Below, piece by piece: positions 1 to 8,288 of a stretch of 64,000 bases of DNA (positions are counted from its first letter, which is position 1; the number at the start of each line of letters is the position of its first letter). Source of the DNA: Pontibacter sp. G13 (GTDB taxonomy: Bacteria > Bacteroidota > Bacteroidia > J057); the NCBI RefSeq assembly GCF_031851795.1, contig NZ_CP134696.1:6324001-6388000 (forward strand), given 5' to 3'. The notes below the pieces were generated by a model. The model was not told where the DNA came from and ran no database searches. It saw nothing but the letters and a program-made list of their open reading frames with translations. The translations under genes and the position numbers were made by a program.

Positions 1-72
1 TTCTTCGAAAAATTCTTCCCAAGTAGGGAATCCCCCCTCCTGTCGTTAATCCATACATAAACGACTATTCAA

Positions 73-990
73 ATGCGATCATTTCTCCTCCTCCTTATTG
101 CGACGATCTCCTGTTTGGGCACCTACGCCCAAGACACTATCAGAATTGGACCTAGTGTTCATTACAGCGCGGAAGAAGTTCACAGATTAAGTGGTAAAGG
201 GTTTAGCGGAAAGTATGGGCAAGAACATATTGTTTTTTCTCCCAATCATATCGAGGTAGTGAATTGCTATTATTCCGGATCTGCCCGGACCTGTAATGGA
301 TATCATTACCAGATTTTCCATGATTATCTTTTGACGATTCGTCATGCCATTGAGGATGAGCCACTTGAAATCTGGACGTTCAAGAAACTGCCTCATAATC
401 AGTATGCTGTTTGGCGGGAGGTAAATGGGTTGATCGAGTCCGGGATCGTAGATACGCTGATTCCGTTGCGGCAAGTTGGGCCTTTTACCACCACCTCCTT
501 GGACAGAAAGGACACGCTGTGGCAGACGAATGACTTTACCTGCATGAACCGAAGGTATGGATATTACACGGCCGATTTCAACGTGTCCCATGTTGATGGC
601 GAAGTCTATGACTATCATGAGGTTGATACCGCGCCTGTCCAATTGAACGGAGCGGACCTTCCAGCGGTAGAAATTCACGGAACACATCCATGTTATTCGC
701 AGCCTATAATGTCGATTAATACCATTACCTGCATCATTACCACGGAAGGCAAAATCGTGAATATTGAACAGGCATTGGGGGGATTGGAAGACAATTGCGC
801 CTACACCCTCATGGACATCAATCGACTGATTTCAGATTGGGGACGGGTCCAGCCGGCTACGCGAAATGGAGAGCCCGTAAATGTGAGGTGGTTCATAAAA
901 ATCCATGATTTGGAACAACCAGAGATTCATCCGTCCTTTGCAGATACCGAAGAAAATAGAATGAGATTCCTGAAAAGTCGGAAAAATTGA
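73..990 (+). CDS. Secreted protein with TonB C-terminal-like domain
   Basis: A protein of 305 aa opens with a clear Sec signal peptide (about residues 1-19, ending TYA before Gln20). The middle has no fold I recognise. Residues about 205-280 follow the pattern of the TonB C-terminal domain as it occurs in Bacteroidota: a strand with TTEGKIVNIE, then ALGG, then a helix ending in a Trp, then NGEPVNVRWFIKI. Real energy transducers carry an N-terminal transmembrane anchor and a Pro-rich linker. Both are missing, so this is more likely a periplasmic protein that borrowed the fold. It stands alone, 66 bp upstream of the ADP-ribosylglycohydrolase on the same strand. Family call is moderate; function unknown. 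Confidence 0.7.
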   Translation: MRSFLLLLIATISCLGTYAQDTIRIGPSVHYSAEEVHRLSGKGFSGKYGQEHIVFSPNHIEVVNCYYSGSARTCNGYHYQIFHDYLLTIRHAIEDEPLEIWTFKKLPHNQYAVWREVNGLIESGIVDTLIPLRQVGPFTTTSLDRKDTLWQTNDFTCMNRRYGYYTADFNVSHVDGEVYDYHEVDTAPVQLNGADLPAVEIHGTHPCYSQPIMSINTITCIITTEGKIVNIEQALGGLEDNCAYTLMDINRLISDWGRVQPATRNGEPVNVRWFIKIHDLEQPEIHPSFADTEENRMRFLKSRKN

Positions 991-1056
991 TATTCGTTTT
1001 TTTGTACGACTTTTTGGAATCTGGAAATGTGAAAAATAGAAATCAATTCAACAGCC

Positions 1057-2058
1057 ATGAGCAAGATTCGAGGATGTATATTTGGGATGGCCATTGGAGA
1101 TGGGTTTGGTTATCCTACGGAGTTCCTGAGTGTGGAAGAAATTCAAGAGCGGTGGCAGCCAAATGGTCCTCAATCTCCAATGGGTGATCCAATTTTGGTG
1201 ACGGATGATACCCAGATGGCAATTGCAGTAGGGCGTGCCTTGCTTCAAAGCCGAAGGGATGATTTCGCCCCATCAGTATTGGGTAAACACCTGATCGAAA
1301 ACTTCATAGAATGGCTCAATGATCCCCAGAACAACCGCGCTCCGGGTATGACTTGCTTGACCGCATGTGAAAGACTGGAACGAGGCCTTGACTGGGAGAA
1401 GGCGACAGCCCTTCATTCAAAAGGCAGTGGCGCCAACATGCGGGTGCTTCCGGTCGGCTTGTTAACTCGGTGGGGGGTACCGATTGATCAAATTGGTGCT
1501 ATAGCTCAGTTCCAATCTGCGATTACGCATGGTCACCCTACTGCCCTAGCGGCTGCGGATCTCACGGCCATCACCATCGTGAAAATTCTGAATGGCACTC
1601 CTGCTCATTTTCTGTTGGATCAACTGGAGGAATATGTACACGCCCAATTGGGGAACTATCATGGTCCCTATTTACTCGAAATATGGGACCGCCCCCCTTT
1701 TAGGACTTCAGCGGATTTCATCAACTTTGGTTGGGAGGAATTGAGTAAGATGCTTTTGCGGGTTAGACAAGGAATTCAGGAAAAGAATAAAGAGATCGAT
1801 CCATGTCTGGTTACAGGCGCAGGTTGGACCGCTGAAGAATCTTTTGCGACTGCCTTATACTGCTTTTTACTGTATCCTGATGATCCTATTCAAGCTTTGC
1901 GTAGGGCAGTATTTACCTCTGGGGACTCGGATTCCATTGCTTGTTTGACGGGTGGATTTTCAGGAGCCTATTGTGGGACGGAACACTTACCAAAGGATTG
2001 GATGGATCGAATTGAATACAAATCAACACTCAGTCAGATTGTCGAAGCCTTCGAATAG
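1057..2058 (+). CDS. ADP-ribosylglycohydrolase family protein
   Basis: A cytoplasmic protein of 333 aa with no signal peptide. Family hallmarks are visible: GMAIGDGFGYPTEF at residues 10-23, the metal-binding DDTQMA at 50-55, GSGANMRVLPVGLL in the middle, and near the C terminus SGDSDSIA (288-295), whose Asp residues complete the two-Mg centre in the DraG/ARH family. Family members remove ADP-ribose from proteins, nucleic acids or small molecules; the substrate here cannot be told. Length is typical. No ADP-ribosyltransferase partner lies nearby. The GNAT gene follows after 33 bp on the same strand and may be co-transcribed. Confidence 0.9.
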   Translation: MSKIRGCIFGMAIGDGFGYPTEFLSVEEIQERWQPNGPQSPMGDPILVTDDTQMAIAVGRALLQSRRDDFAPSVLGKHLIENFIEWLNDPQNNRAPGMTCLTACERLERGLDWEKATALHSKGSGANMRVLPVGLLTRWGVPIDQIGAIAQFQSAITHGHPTALAAADLTAITIVKILNGTPAHFLLDQLEEYVHAQLGNYHGPYLLEIWDRPPFRTSADFINFGWEELSKMLLRVRQGIQEKNKEIDPCLVTGAGWTAEESFATALYCFLLYPDDPIQALRRAVFTSGDSDSIACLTGGFSGAYCGTEHLPKDWMDRIEYKSTLSQIVEAFE

Positions 2059-2091
2059 TTAGTACAGATCATTGCCCCCCAAAAAAGACCG

Positions 2092-2559
2092 ATGCAAGAA
2101 ATAAGACTCATCACCCAAGCAGACCTTCCGGCCCTCAAACAAGTGCTGGACTCCATAGAGCTTTTCCCTGCTGAAATGCTCGAAGACATGATCGCGGACT
2201 TCTTCTCCCAGTCGGATTCCGAAGAGATATGGTTCACCGAAACAGATGGCGGTACGCCCATTTCCATCGGATTTTGCGCCCCTGAGAAAATGACAGAAGG
2301 GACTTTCAATCTCTATGCCATTGGTGTACAGAGCGATTATCAGGGAAAGGGGACAGGCAGCCGAATGATGGCATTTATCGAGGAGCTCCTTCGGTCACAA
2401 GGCCATCGAATCTTGATCGTCGACACGTCGGGAACGGAGGAATTCACCTTGACCCGAAAATTCTACCAACAACTAGGTTATGCACAGGAGGCCGTCATCC
2501 GCGATTTCTGGGCGGAAGGCGATGACAAGGTGGTGTTTTGGAAGCGCTTGAACGGGTAG
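2092..2559 (+). CDS. GNAT family N-acetyltransferase
   Basis: A 155-aa protein with the single GNAT domain: the beta4 strand LYAIGVQ followed by the acetyl-CoA pyrophosphate loop QGKGTG (residues 84-89) and the helix SRMMAFIEELL, then a RKFYQQLGY segment typical of the C-terminal half. It would transfer an acetyl group from acetyl-CoA to an unknown amine. The gene lies 33 bp after the ADP-ribosylglycohydrolase and converges with the TPR-LuxR gene, whose stop is only 24 bp away. Confidence 0.9.
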   Translation: MQEIRLITQADLPALKQVLDSIELFPAEMLEDMIADFFSQSDSEEIWFTETDGGTPISIGFCAPEKMTEGTFNLYAIGVQSDYQGKGTGSRMMAFIEELLRSQGHRILIVDTSGTEEFTLTRKFYQQLGYAQEAVIRDFWAEGDDKVVFWKRLNG

Positions 2560-2582
2560 GGGAGCGGGTGCTTGGGAGTCTC

Positions 2583-4259
2583 CTAAACTCCCGCAATAAA
2601 CCCACTCAAACTCTCCTCGCGTGTGAGGCCGATTTTCTTGCGAATCCGATGCCGAGAGATGTGCACGCTATTGAGGGAAATGCCGAGCAGGGACGCCATC
2701 TCCTTGCTGTCGAAACCGAGCTTGATCAAGGCGCAATGCCGATGCTCCGTGGAGGTCAACGCGGGATGCTTGTCCCGCAGTCGAGCGTAGAATTTGGGAT
2801 CGACCTCGATAAACCGCTTCTCAAATCGCTCCCACATCGCTCGATTTCCGCGGCTTACCTTTTGCTTCATGGAACTGTATTGGGCAGAGGATTTGCCTTT
2901 CAGCTCCGCCAAAAGTTCTTGAATCATGCGGTCCTTTTCGATGATTTGGAGGGTATTGGCGGTGAGCTCTCGGCTTTTCACTTCCATGATGGCTTGAGCT
3001 TTTTCCTGCTCGTGATGCGCAATGGTCTTGATCCGATCCTTTTCAAGTTGGAAGATTCGGAGCCTTCGCCGCATCCTGAGGATCACAATCAGTACCACCC
3101 CCGCAAAAAGAATCATCCCGAGGATGAATTTTAGCCACAAGGCGAGGATCTTCTCGCGCTCGATGATCAATTGCTGCTGATTGATATAGTCATTTTTGGC
3201 ACGAATGAGCTCATCGTGCTTGTCCCTGATCCTGAATAGCTGATTGTTCACCGCGGTCCTCATATTGAACAGACTATCGGTGATGGCGATTGCCAGACCT
3301 TGATATTTGTAGGCGCTATCCCGCTGTCCGATAAATTGATAGGAATCTGCGAGCTTCTTCAAAATTTCCACTTTGCTGTCCCCATGCGAAGGGCTGTTTT
3401 CTTGGCTGATCAAGCTTTGCCTGTAACATGCATTGGCTTTGGGATAGTTTCCTTTTTCGAAGTAAAAATCCCCCATAAATAGATGCGTGAAGATCTGGTA
3501 TTTCATTCCCCGTTGACTGAAATAGTCATTGGCCATCTCCAGATAGGTCTGAGCTAGATCCAATTGCCCTGTTTTTAGATAGATGATGCCTTTCTCCGCA
3601 GTCACATAGGGAGCCCCTCCGGGTATGGGCTTTTTAGCTTTCTTGGACATGGCACACGAATCCAGATAGATCAGGGCCTGATCATAAGCGCCCGCCTTTC
3701 TGTGGGTCACTGCGAATGAATAATAGATCCTGCTTAGGACATGTCGGTCAATTTCCTTGAGCTGCTTGGACAAGTGGAGGGAAGTCTGGAAATGGTGGAT
3801 CGCCTCGTCGTATTTCTGGTAAATCGAATAAAGGCTGCCAAGCCCGCGATTCAATTTGATGAGTGCAAGGGTATCCTGTTGAGCCTCTGCAAGAATCTGT
3901 GCATCCCATAACTCATCAAAGGCGCTATGATAAAACCCATCATTCTTGTAGAGGTCAGATATCCCTATTTTACTGCGAATGATTCCTGCGGTGTCCGCTT
4001 CGAATTCAAACTGCCCAATGGCTTGTCGGTACAATTGAAATGCAGTGTCGGGCATCAGGTCGTGCAATTTCTCTGCATGGGTCAACAGTCCTTGGGTAGG
4101 AATGGGATGCGGGTTGGGTTGGGCCATAGCGCGAGTATTCATCCCACTTCCCAGCATGAATAGCAGCATGGCGATAGAAGCTCGTTTGGCTATTCCCCTA
4201 TAGAAATGCCTGCAACATCTCCAGACACTATCTGGTATTTTCCAATCACAAATAATCAT
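2583..4259 (-). CDS. TPR-repeat membrane regulator with LuxR-type HTH
   Basis: A 558-aa one-component regulator of a type common in Bacteroidota. An N-terminal hydrophobic stretch ending in AMAQ looks like a signal peptide; the Met at 4169 would give a more usual signal-peptide start than the Met at 4259. Residues about 60-330 are tetratricopeptide-like helical pairs (for example LGSLYSIYQKYDEAIHHFQ), predicted periplasmic. One transmembrane helix follows at about 372-397, then a cytoplasmic coiled region rich in Glu and Lys. The C-terminal 60 residues contain a LuxR/GerE-like helix-turn-helix (TSTEHRHCALIKLGF, then KEMASLLGIS, then SVHISRHRIRKK). It probably senses something outside the inner membrane and binds DNA directly. 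The divergent neighbour at 4659 is a candidate target. Confidence 0.85.
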   Translation of the reverse strand: MIICDWKIPDSVWRCCRHFYRGIAKRASIAMLLFMLGSGMNTRAMAQPNPHPIPTQGLLTHAEKLHDLMPDTAFQLYRQAIGQFEFEADTAGIIRSKIGISDLYKNDGFYHSAFDELWDAQILAEAQQDTLALIKLNRGLGSLYSIYQKYDEAIHHFQTSLHLSKQLKEIDRHVLSRIYYSFAVTHRKAGAYDQALIYLDSCAMSKKAKKPIPGGAPYVTAEKGIIYLKTGQLDLAQTYLEMANDYFSQRGMKYQIFTHLFMGDFYFEKGNYPKANACYRQSLISQENSPSHGDSKVEILKKLADSYQFIGQRDSAYKYQGLAIAITDSLFNMRTAVNNQLFRIRDKHDELIRAKNDYINQQQLIIEREKILALWLKFILGMILFAGVVLIVILRMRRRLRIFQLEKDRIKTIAHHEQEKAQAIMEVKSRELTANTLQIIEKDRMIQELLAELKGKSSAQYSSMKQKVSRGNRAMWERFEKRFIEVDPKFYARLRDKHPALTSTEHRHCALIKLGFDSKEMASLLGISLNSVHISRHRIRKKIGLTREESLSGFIAGV

Positions 4260-4658
4260 AACGTAGTAGTCCGATCTCTCCGATTTCTGGATTCAACCAG
4301 CCATTCGCTTCTCCATAAAAGCTACAGAAAATGGCTGATGACAGTATAAAATATCCTTGATCGAAGATGACAAGGACCGGATGAAATTCCAATGCGAAGA
4401 ATACTACAAATGATTTTAATATTTCTGACCTGCAGGAAATTACCTGAATTGCCAATACGACAAATGGTTACGAATCGCACCAAATGAACAATCCCTATTG
4501 GCCTTGAAGATCTCCCCAGAATGTCTATGCAGTAAAGTTCTTGCAAAGTCCCGAAAGGCCCCCCTTTTCACGGTGCCGCATATATTGGGTGACCTAACCA
4601 ATCGGTAGTGTCCACCTCACTGTGCACTACTTCTGCTAACTCGTTTAAGATTTGTCAG
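4260..4658. other. 399-bp divergent intergenic region
   Basis: This stretch separates the TPR-LuxR regulator (minus) from the T9SS-secreted protein (plus) and should hold both promoters. The open frames here show no signal peptide, motif or family resemblance. I see no strong inverted repeat and cannot place promoter boxes with confidence. Confidence 0.4.
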
Positions 4659-7079
4659 ATGAAAAAATGGACCATTCTCCTTCTCAGTCAATTGCTGGTC
4701 ATTCAGGCCTTTGCGCAGGCACTTGGCTACAACAACAACCGGATCGCAGTCAGTGCTGATGGGAACAATCAGCCGGATTTGAATTACACCGGAACCTACA
4801 ACACCGCAGATCCAGACGACTGGGGCGCAACTCCCGCCACCCTGACCATGCTCGCCAAACTTCAGATGCAGGATGTCTTGGTGCATTATTCCTACAACAA
4901 CTTCATGCCTTCTCCGCCGCATACGACCGAGACGAACTACATGAAGGAAGCGTGTGATCAGGCCATCAGCCGATTCGGGTTTGAGGATAGCATCTTCTTT
5001 GATGTGGGGACGCATCAGCAGCAAGCCCTCCAGCATTTGGCCGATGAACTCGCCAAATCCACTGCCCAGGACCCGCTCTATTTCCTGCACATGGGACCTT
5101 CGGAGTTCTTCTATCAAGCGGTGAAACTTGTGGTGGATGCCGGTACGAATTTGAATGCACTATCTCACGTATATGTGATCTCCCATTCCGGCTACAACGA
5201 CACTCACCTCAGACGTCCTACCGAGCACACCATGACTCAGACCATTACGATGAGTGGCAACCGTCTGAACTACACCAAGATTAAGGACCAAAACAACTGC
5301 AATGTCGGTTGGCAATTGTGGTGTTCCGGGACCAATGAATACCCTTGGAGAGATATCCGCGATCACGAAGATCCGCATGTTCAGTGGCTTTGGGCAAGGA
5401 TGCAGGACCACAAACATGGCAAATACGACATTTCCGATGCAGGACTGATGTGGTATTTGCTGAAAGGGGACGAAGACGGAAGTCCCGCAAAATTGACCAA
5501 TTTTTTGGGTTATGGAATCTTGCTTCCGGGTGAAGCAGTGGCTACTGACATCGATATCGAAGAGGCAGCGGTGACGATTTTCACTCAAAAAGCCTATCAG
5601 CTCAGTTTTGGATTTACGCCCGTTGAGCCTTGGGATGACTATTACTCCTTCAGCACTAGCGATGCCGGAGTGGTCTATGTTTCCCCACATGGAAGACTGG
5701 TGGGCGTCGGAGCTGGAACGGCGACGGTCACGGTTACGGGAGGCATAGGTGAATTTACCGACCAGGTGCAGGTGACTGTTCGGGATGGTGGAAACTGTAC
5801 GGATGAGTCATTCAACGCGATTGACGATGTCCAAATCTTGGAAGTGGATGGGTTTGTGCCTTCCTACAAAGACGTAGCTAGAAACGCCATCGGAGTCGAT
5901 GCCTCTCAGTATCAGGGAGTATTTGGTGCTTCGCAGTATATCTTCACAGGGACGACCGGGTACTATGACGTGAGCTTGACGACCCTGACCGAGATCGATG
6001 GTGAGAGCTCTTATCGACTGAGTGTCAATGGTGAATTGGTGGGAGAATTTCAGAATCCCGAGACACAGACCGATTATGTCGAATTCACCGAGACATTCCC
6101 ATATACCCTCGTCAGAAATGGAGATGTGATCCAGATCGAGTCCAACACTCATTCCAACGGCAAGGTTGTGGAGGGTGCTGGATTTGCCTTTGCCAGAGGT
6201 CGTTGGAAATCCGTTCAGTTGGATTGCTCTGCCTCCTGCGAATTGGAAGAGCGAGACGGCCTGTTGGTGATCGAGGCTGAACGATTCAACCTGAAAGGCA
6301 AATGGCGCGTGGTGGAAGGCGATCCGGTTTCGTCCGGCAACAAATACATCGAATACTACGGTCCCAATAGCTACAATTCGCAAAATCTCTCTAATGAGAT
6401 TGACCTGACATTCGAGATCAAAACCCCCGGACGCTATACCTTCAAGTGGTTCATGCGCCAGCCTGATGAGGCTGAAGGGGACCTCTCCAATGATGTTTGG
6501 ATCAAAATGGATGGCAATGTCGGCCTGTCTAATGGAACGCCGATCTCCAATTATGCCAAGTTTGTGGGAAGAAGTAAAGGCGTTTTCACCATGAACGGAG
6601 CCTTGGACATCAACCACGTATCGAGCGCGTTTGGAGCAGATTTTCCGGCTCCGGGCAACTACACCATCAAGATCACTGGAAGATCGGAGTTTCTGCAAAT
6701 CGACCGAATCGTATTCTTCAAGAATGGAATCAATCTCGATGATGCCGTTTTTATGGCTTCTGAAGTGACAGAGACTACAACTTGCTCGGATGTGGTAGTT
6801 CCTAACTCCATGAGTGTGGATGTGCGGGCATTCATCCAGGCGGGGATCACGGTCTATCCCAATCCCGCCAGTGATCAACTTCATGTGAAATTCGAAACCC
6901 AGCCTGCTCAGCCGATGCAATTGCATTTGTACGACCTCAATGGCCGCAAGGTGAAAGCCGATACCGTACAAGACCTCGTTCATTCTGTGAATTTGGCGGG
7001 TCTGTCAGCGGGTCTGTATCTCCTCGTGTTGGAAAACCAAGAGGCTGTTTATCGCCAAAAGGTGATGATTCGCAGATAA
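4659..7079 (+). CDS. Large T9SS-secreted multidomain protein
   Basis: The ATG at 4659 is chosen over an upstream GTG (4608) because it starts a clean signal peptide (MKKWTILLLSQLLVIQAFAQ). The 806-aa product begins with a domain of about 300 residues (NRIAVSADGN, DDWGATPATL, LQDVLVHYSYNN-like strands) that recalls the nucleoside-hydrolase-like fold of secreted polysaccharide-utilisation proteins; that call is weak. Residues about 302-376 form a Big_2-type Ig domain (GVVYVSPHGRLVGVGAGTATVTV). Two beta-rich modules resembling carbohydrate-binding domains follow. The last 75 residues are a type A type IX secretion sorting domain (VYPNPASDQLHVKF, DLNGRKV, LSAGLYLLVL). The protein should be exported through the type IX system and cleaved at the cell surface. 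Confidence 0.85.
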   Translation: MKKWTILLLSQLLVIQAFAQALGYNNNRIAVSADGNNQPDLNYTGTYNTADPDDWGATPATLTMLAKLQMQDVLVHYSYNNFMPSPPHTTETNYMKEACDQAISRFGFEDSIFFDVGTHQQQALQHLADELAKSTAQDPLYFLHMGPSEFFYQAVKLVVDAGTNLNALSHVYVISHSGYNDTHLRRPTEHTMTQTITMSGNRLNYTKIKDQNNCNVGWQLWCSGTNEYPWRDIRDHEDPHVQWLWARMQDHKHGKYDISDAGLMWYLLKGDEDGSPAKLTNFLGYGILLPGEAVATDIDIEEAAVTIFTQKAYQLSFGFTPVEPWDDYYSFSTSDAGVVYVSPHGRLVGVGAGTATVTVTGGIGEFTDQVQVTVRDGGNCTDESFNAIDDVQILEVDGFVPSYKDVARNAIGVDASQYQGVFGASQYIFTGTTGYYDVSLTTLTEIDGESSYRLSVNGELVGEFQNPETQTDYVEFTETFPYTLVRNGDVIQIESNTHSNGKVVEGAGFAFARGRWKSVQLDCSASCELEERDGLLVIEAERFNLKGKWRVVEGDPVSSGNKYIEYYGPNSYNSQNLSNEIDLTFEIKTPGRYTFKWFMRQPDEAEGDLSNDVWIKMDGNVGLSNGTPISNYAKFVGRSKGVFTMNGALDINHVSSAFGADFPAPGNYTIKITGRSEFLQIDRIVFFKNGINLDDAVFMASEVTETTTCSDVVVPNSMSVDVRAFIQAGITVYPNPASDQLHVKFETQPAQPMQLHLYDLNGRKVKADTVQDLVHSVNLAGLSAGLYLLVLENQEAVYRQKVMIRR

Positions 7080-7109
7080 GATGATTTAACAAAGGGAAAG
7101 CTCAGAAGG

Positions 7110-7139
7110 TCGGCGCAGTTTGTCTGTGCCGATTTTTTT
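7110..7139 (+). terminator. Rho-independent terminator after the T9SS gene
   Basis: A 9-bp stem (7110-7118 with 7124-7132, one G-T pair) and a short loop are followed by seven T residues at 7133-7139. It lies 30 bp after the stop of the T9SS-secreted protein. Confidence 0.85.
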
Positions 7140-7194
7140 GTTTTGGGAGAGCATCCACTTGACGACATTCGGCTCATCCTTAGGTTTTTTTGAT

Positions 7195-8126
7195 GGAGAT
7201 TTGGGCGATCCCGGCGTACTGGACAGAGGTACTGCGCTTGGCATAGAGGTCGCCGGGCCGGGCTGTTCCAGGGGTACGCTGACGCTCCCGTCCTCCGCTG
7301 AAGGCTCCGGACCTCGCTGACGCTCGCCCTTCCCATCCCTATCGCCGCCGCAGGCCATCCGCACGTTTTGCTGGATCTTTTGCTCGGATACTGCGTCTGA
7401 AAATGCTCATTTGGCCACACCAAACTCACATTTCCTTCCTTGTCTCCAAACAACCCCTTCCGCGTCATCCCGGAAAATCCCTGCGATGGATGTGACGCTG
7501 GGCGGGATTTATCCGGGATCTCATGTTCCTACAACGGGCGCCGCTGGTTGGGCGCCCGCAGGGCAGGACAGATGCCCACGATAGCCAATCTCCCCAAGCC
7601 CATTACGTCCTCCCCGACGGCAATGGCCACGGCCCCAGCGATGGCGCCGATCGGGGATCTCCTGAGCGCGAGGATGCATGCCAGACGCACCCACTTGCCC
7701 TCCCACCCAACGGAATCCGGCGCAGCTCCAAAAATGTGTCATCCTGAACGCCCATAGAATCGGATGGGGGCATGGAGGGCGATTCAGGATCTGGTCGTAG
7801 GCCTGAGGCTACATGGTGCCCGAGATTCTGAATAAATCTCCAACACACAGGCCATCCCTTCAGATTTTTCAAAATGACACGTGGGTTGGGTCGCGGCCTA
7901 AGCCTTTCTGGAAGGACGAGATACGGTAGGAAAAGAGGGGCACGGTCTCGTGCCTGCCCCGAAGAAAAAGGCCCGCAGGGCAGGCCAGATGCCCACGATA
8001 GCCAATCTCCCCAAGCCCATTACGTCCTCCCCGACGGCAATGGCCACGGCCCCAGCGCAGGCGCCGATCGGGGATCTCCCGAGCGCGAGGAAGCATGCCA
8101 GGCGCACCCACAATCCCTCCCACCTA
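7195..8126. repeat. Complex GC-rich repeat block 1 (orientation A)
   Basis: A non-coding block of about 930 bp that recurs almost completely at 11874-12825 and, inverted, in pieces at 46985-49885. It is a mosaic of modules: a left module starting GATTTGGGCGATCCC (7198); a module carrying CGCCGATCGGGGATCTC flanked by GGCAATGGCCACGGCCCC; and a 145-bp palindromic unit at 7736-7880, bounded by the imperfect inverted ends GTGTCATCCTGAA and TTCAAAATGACAC. Open frames in it are repeated in several reading frames and carry no protein signature. It begins just after a terminator, between two unrelated genes. I find no transposase, so it may be a family of non-autonomous or REP-like elements. Confidence 0.8.
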
Positions 8127-8288
8127 TAGGCATGAACTACCCTAAAGCGGGTAGTCCATCACAATATCGTGTACCTAAACTCCCGATCATTGGGTAGTGG
8201 CTTTACCCGATTTGTGGCATTGTTTAGAATGAATCTAAGCTCAAATTTTGCGGCAGTTTCAATCTAATCAATCATCAGACATTTCGTC

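Noticed and set aside
5808-6983. A 391-codon minus-strand frame opposite the T9SS-secreted protein
   Set aside because: The plus strand carries a signal peptide, Ig-like domain and sorting domain; the antisense frame has none.
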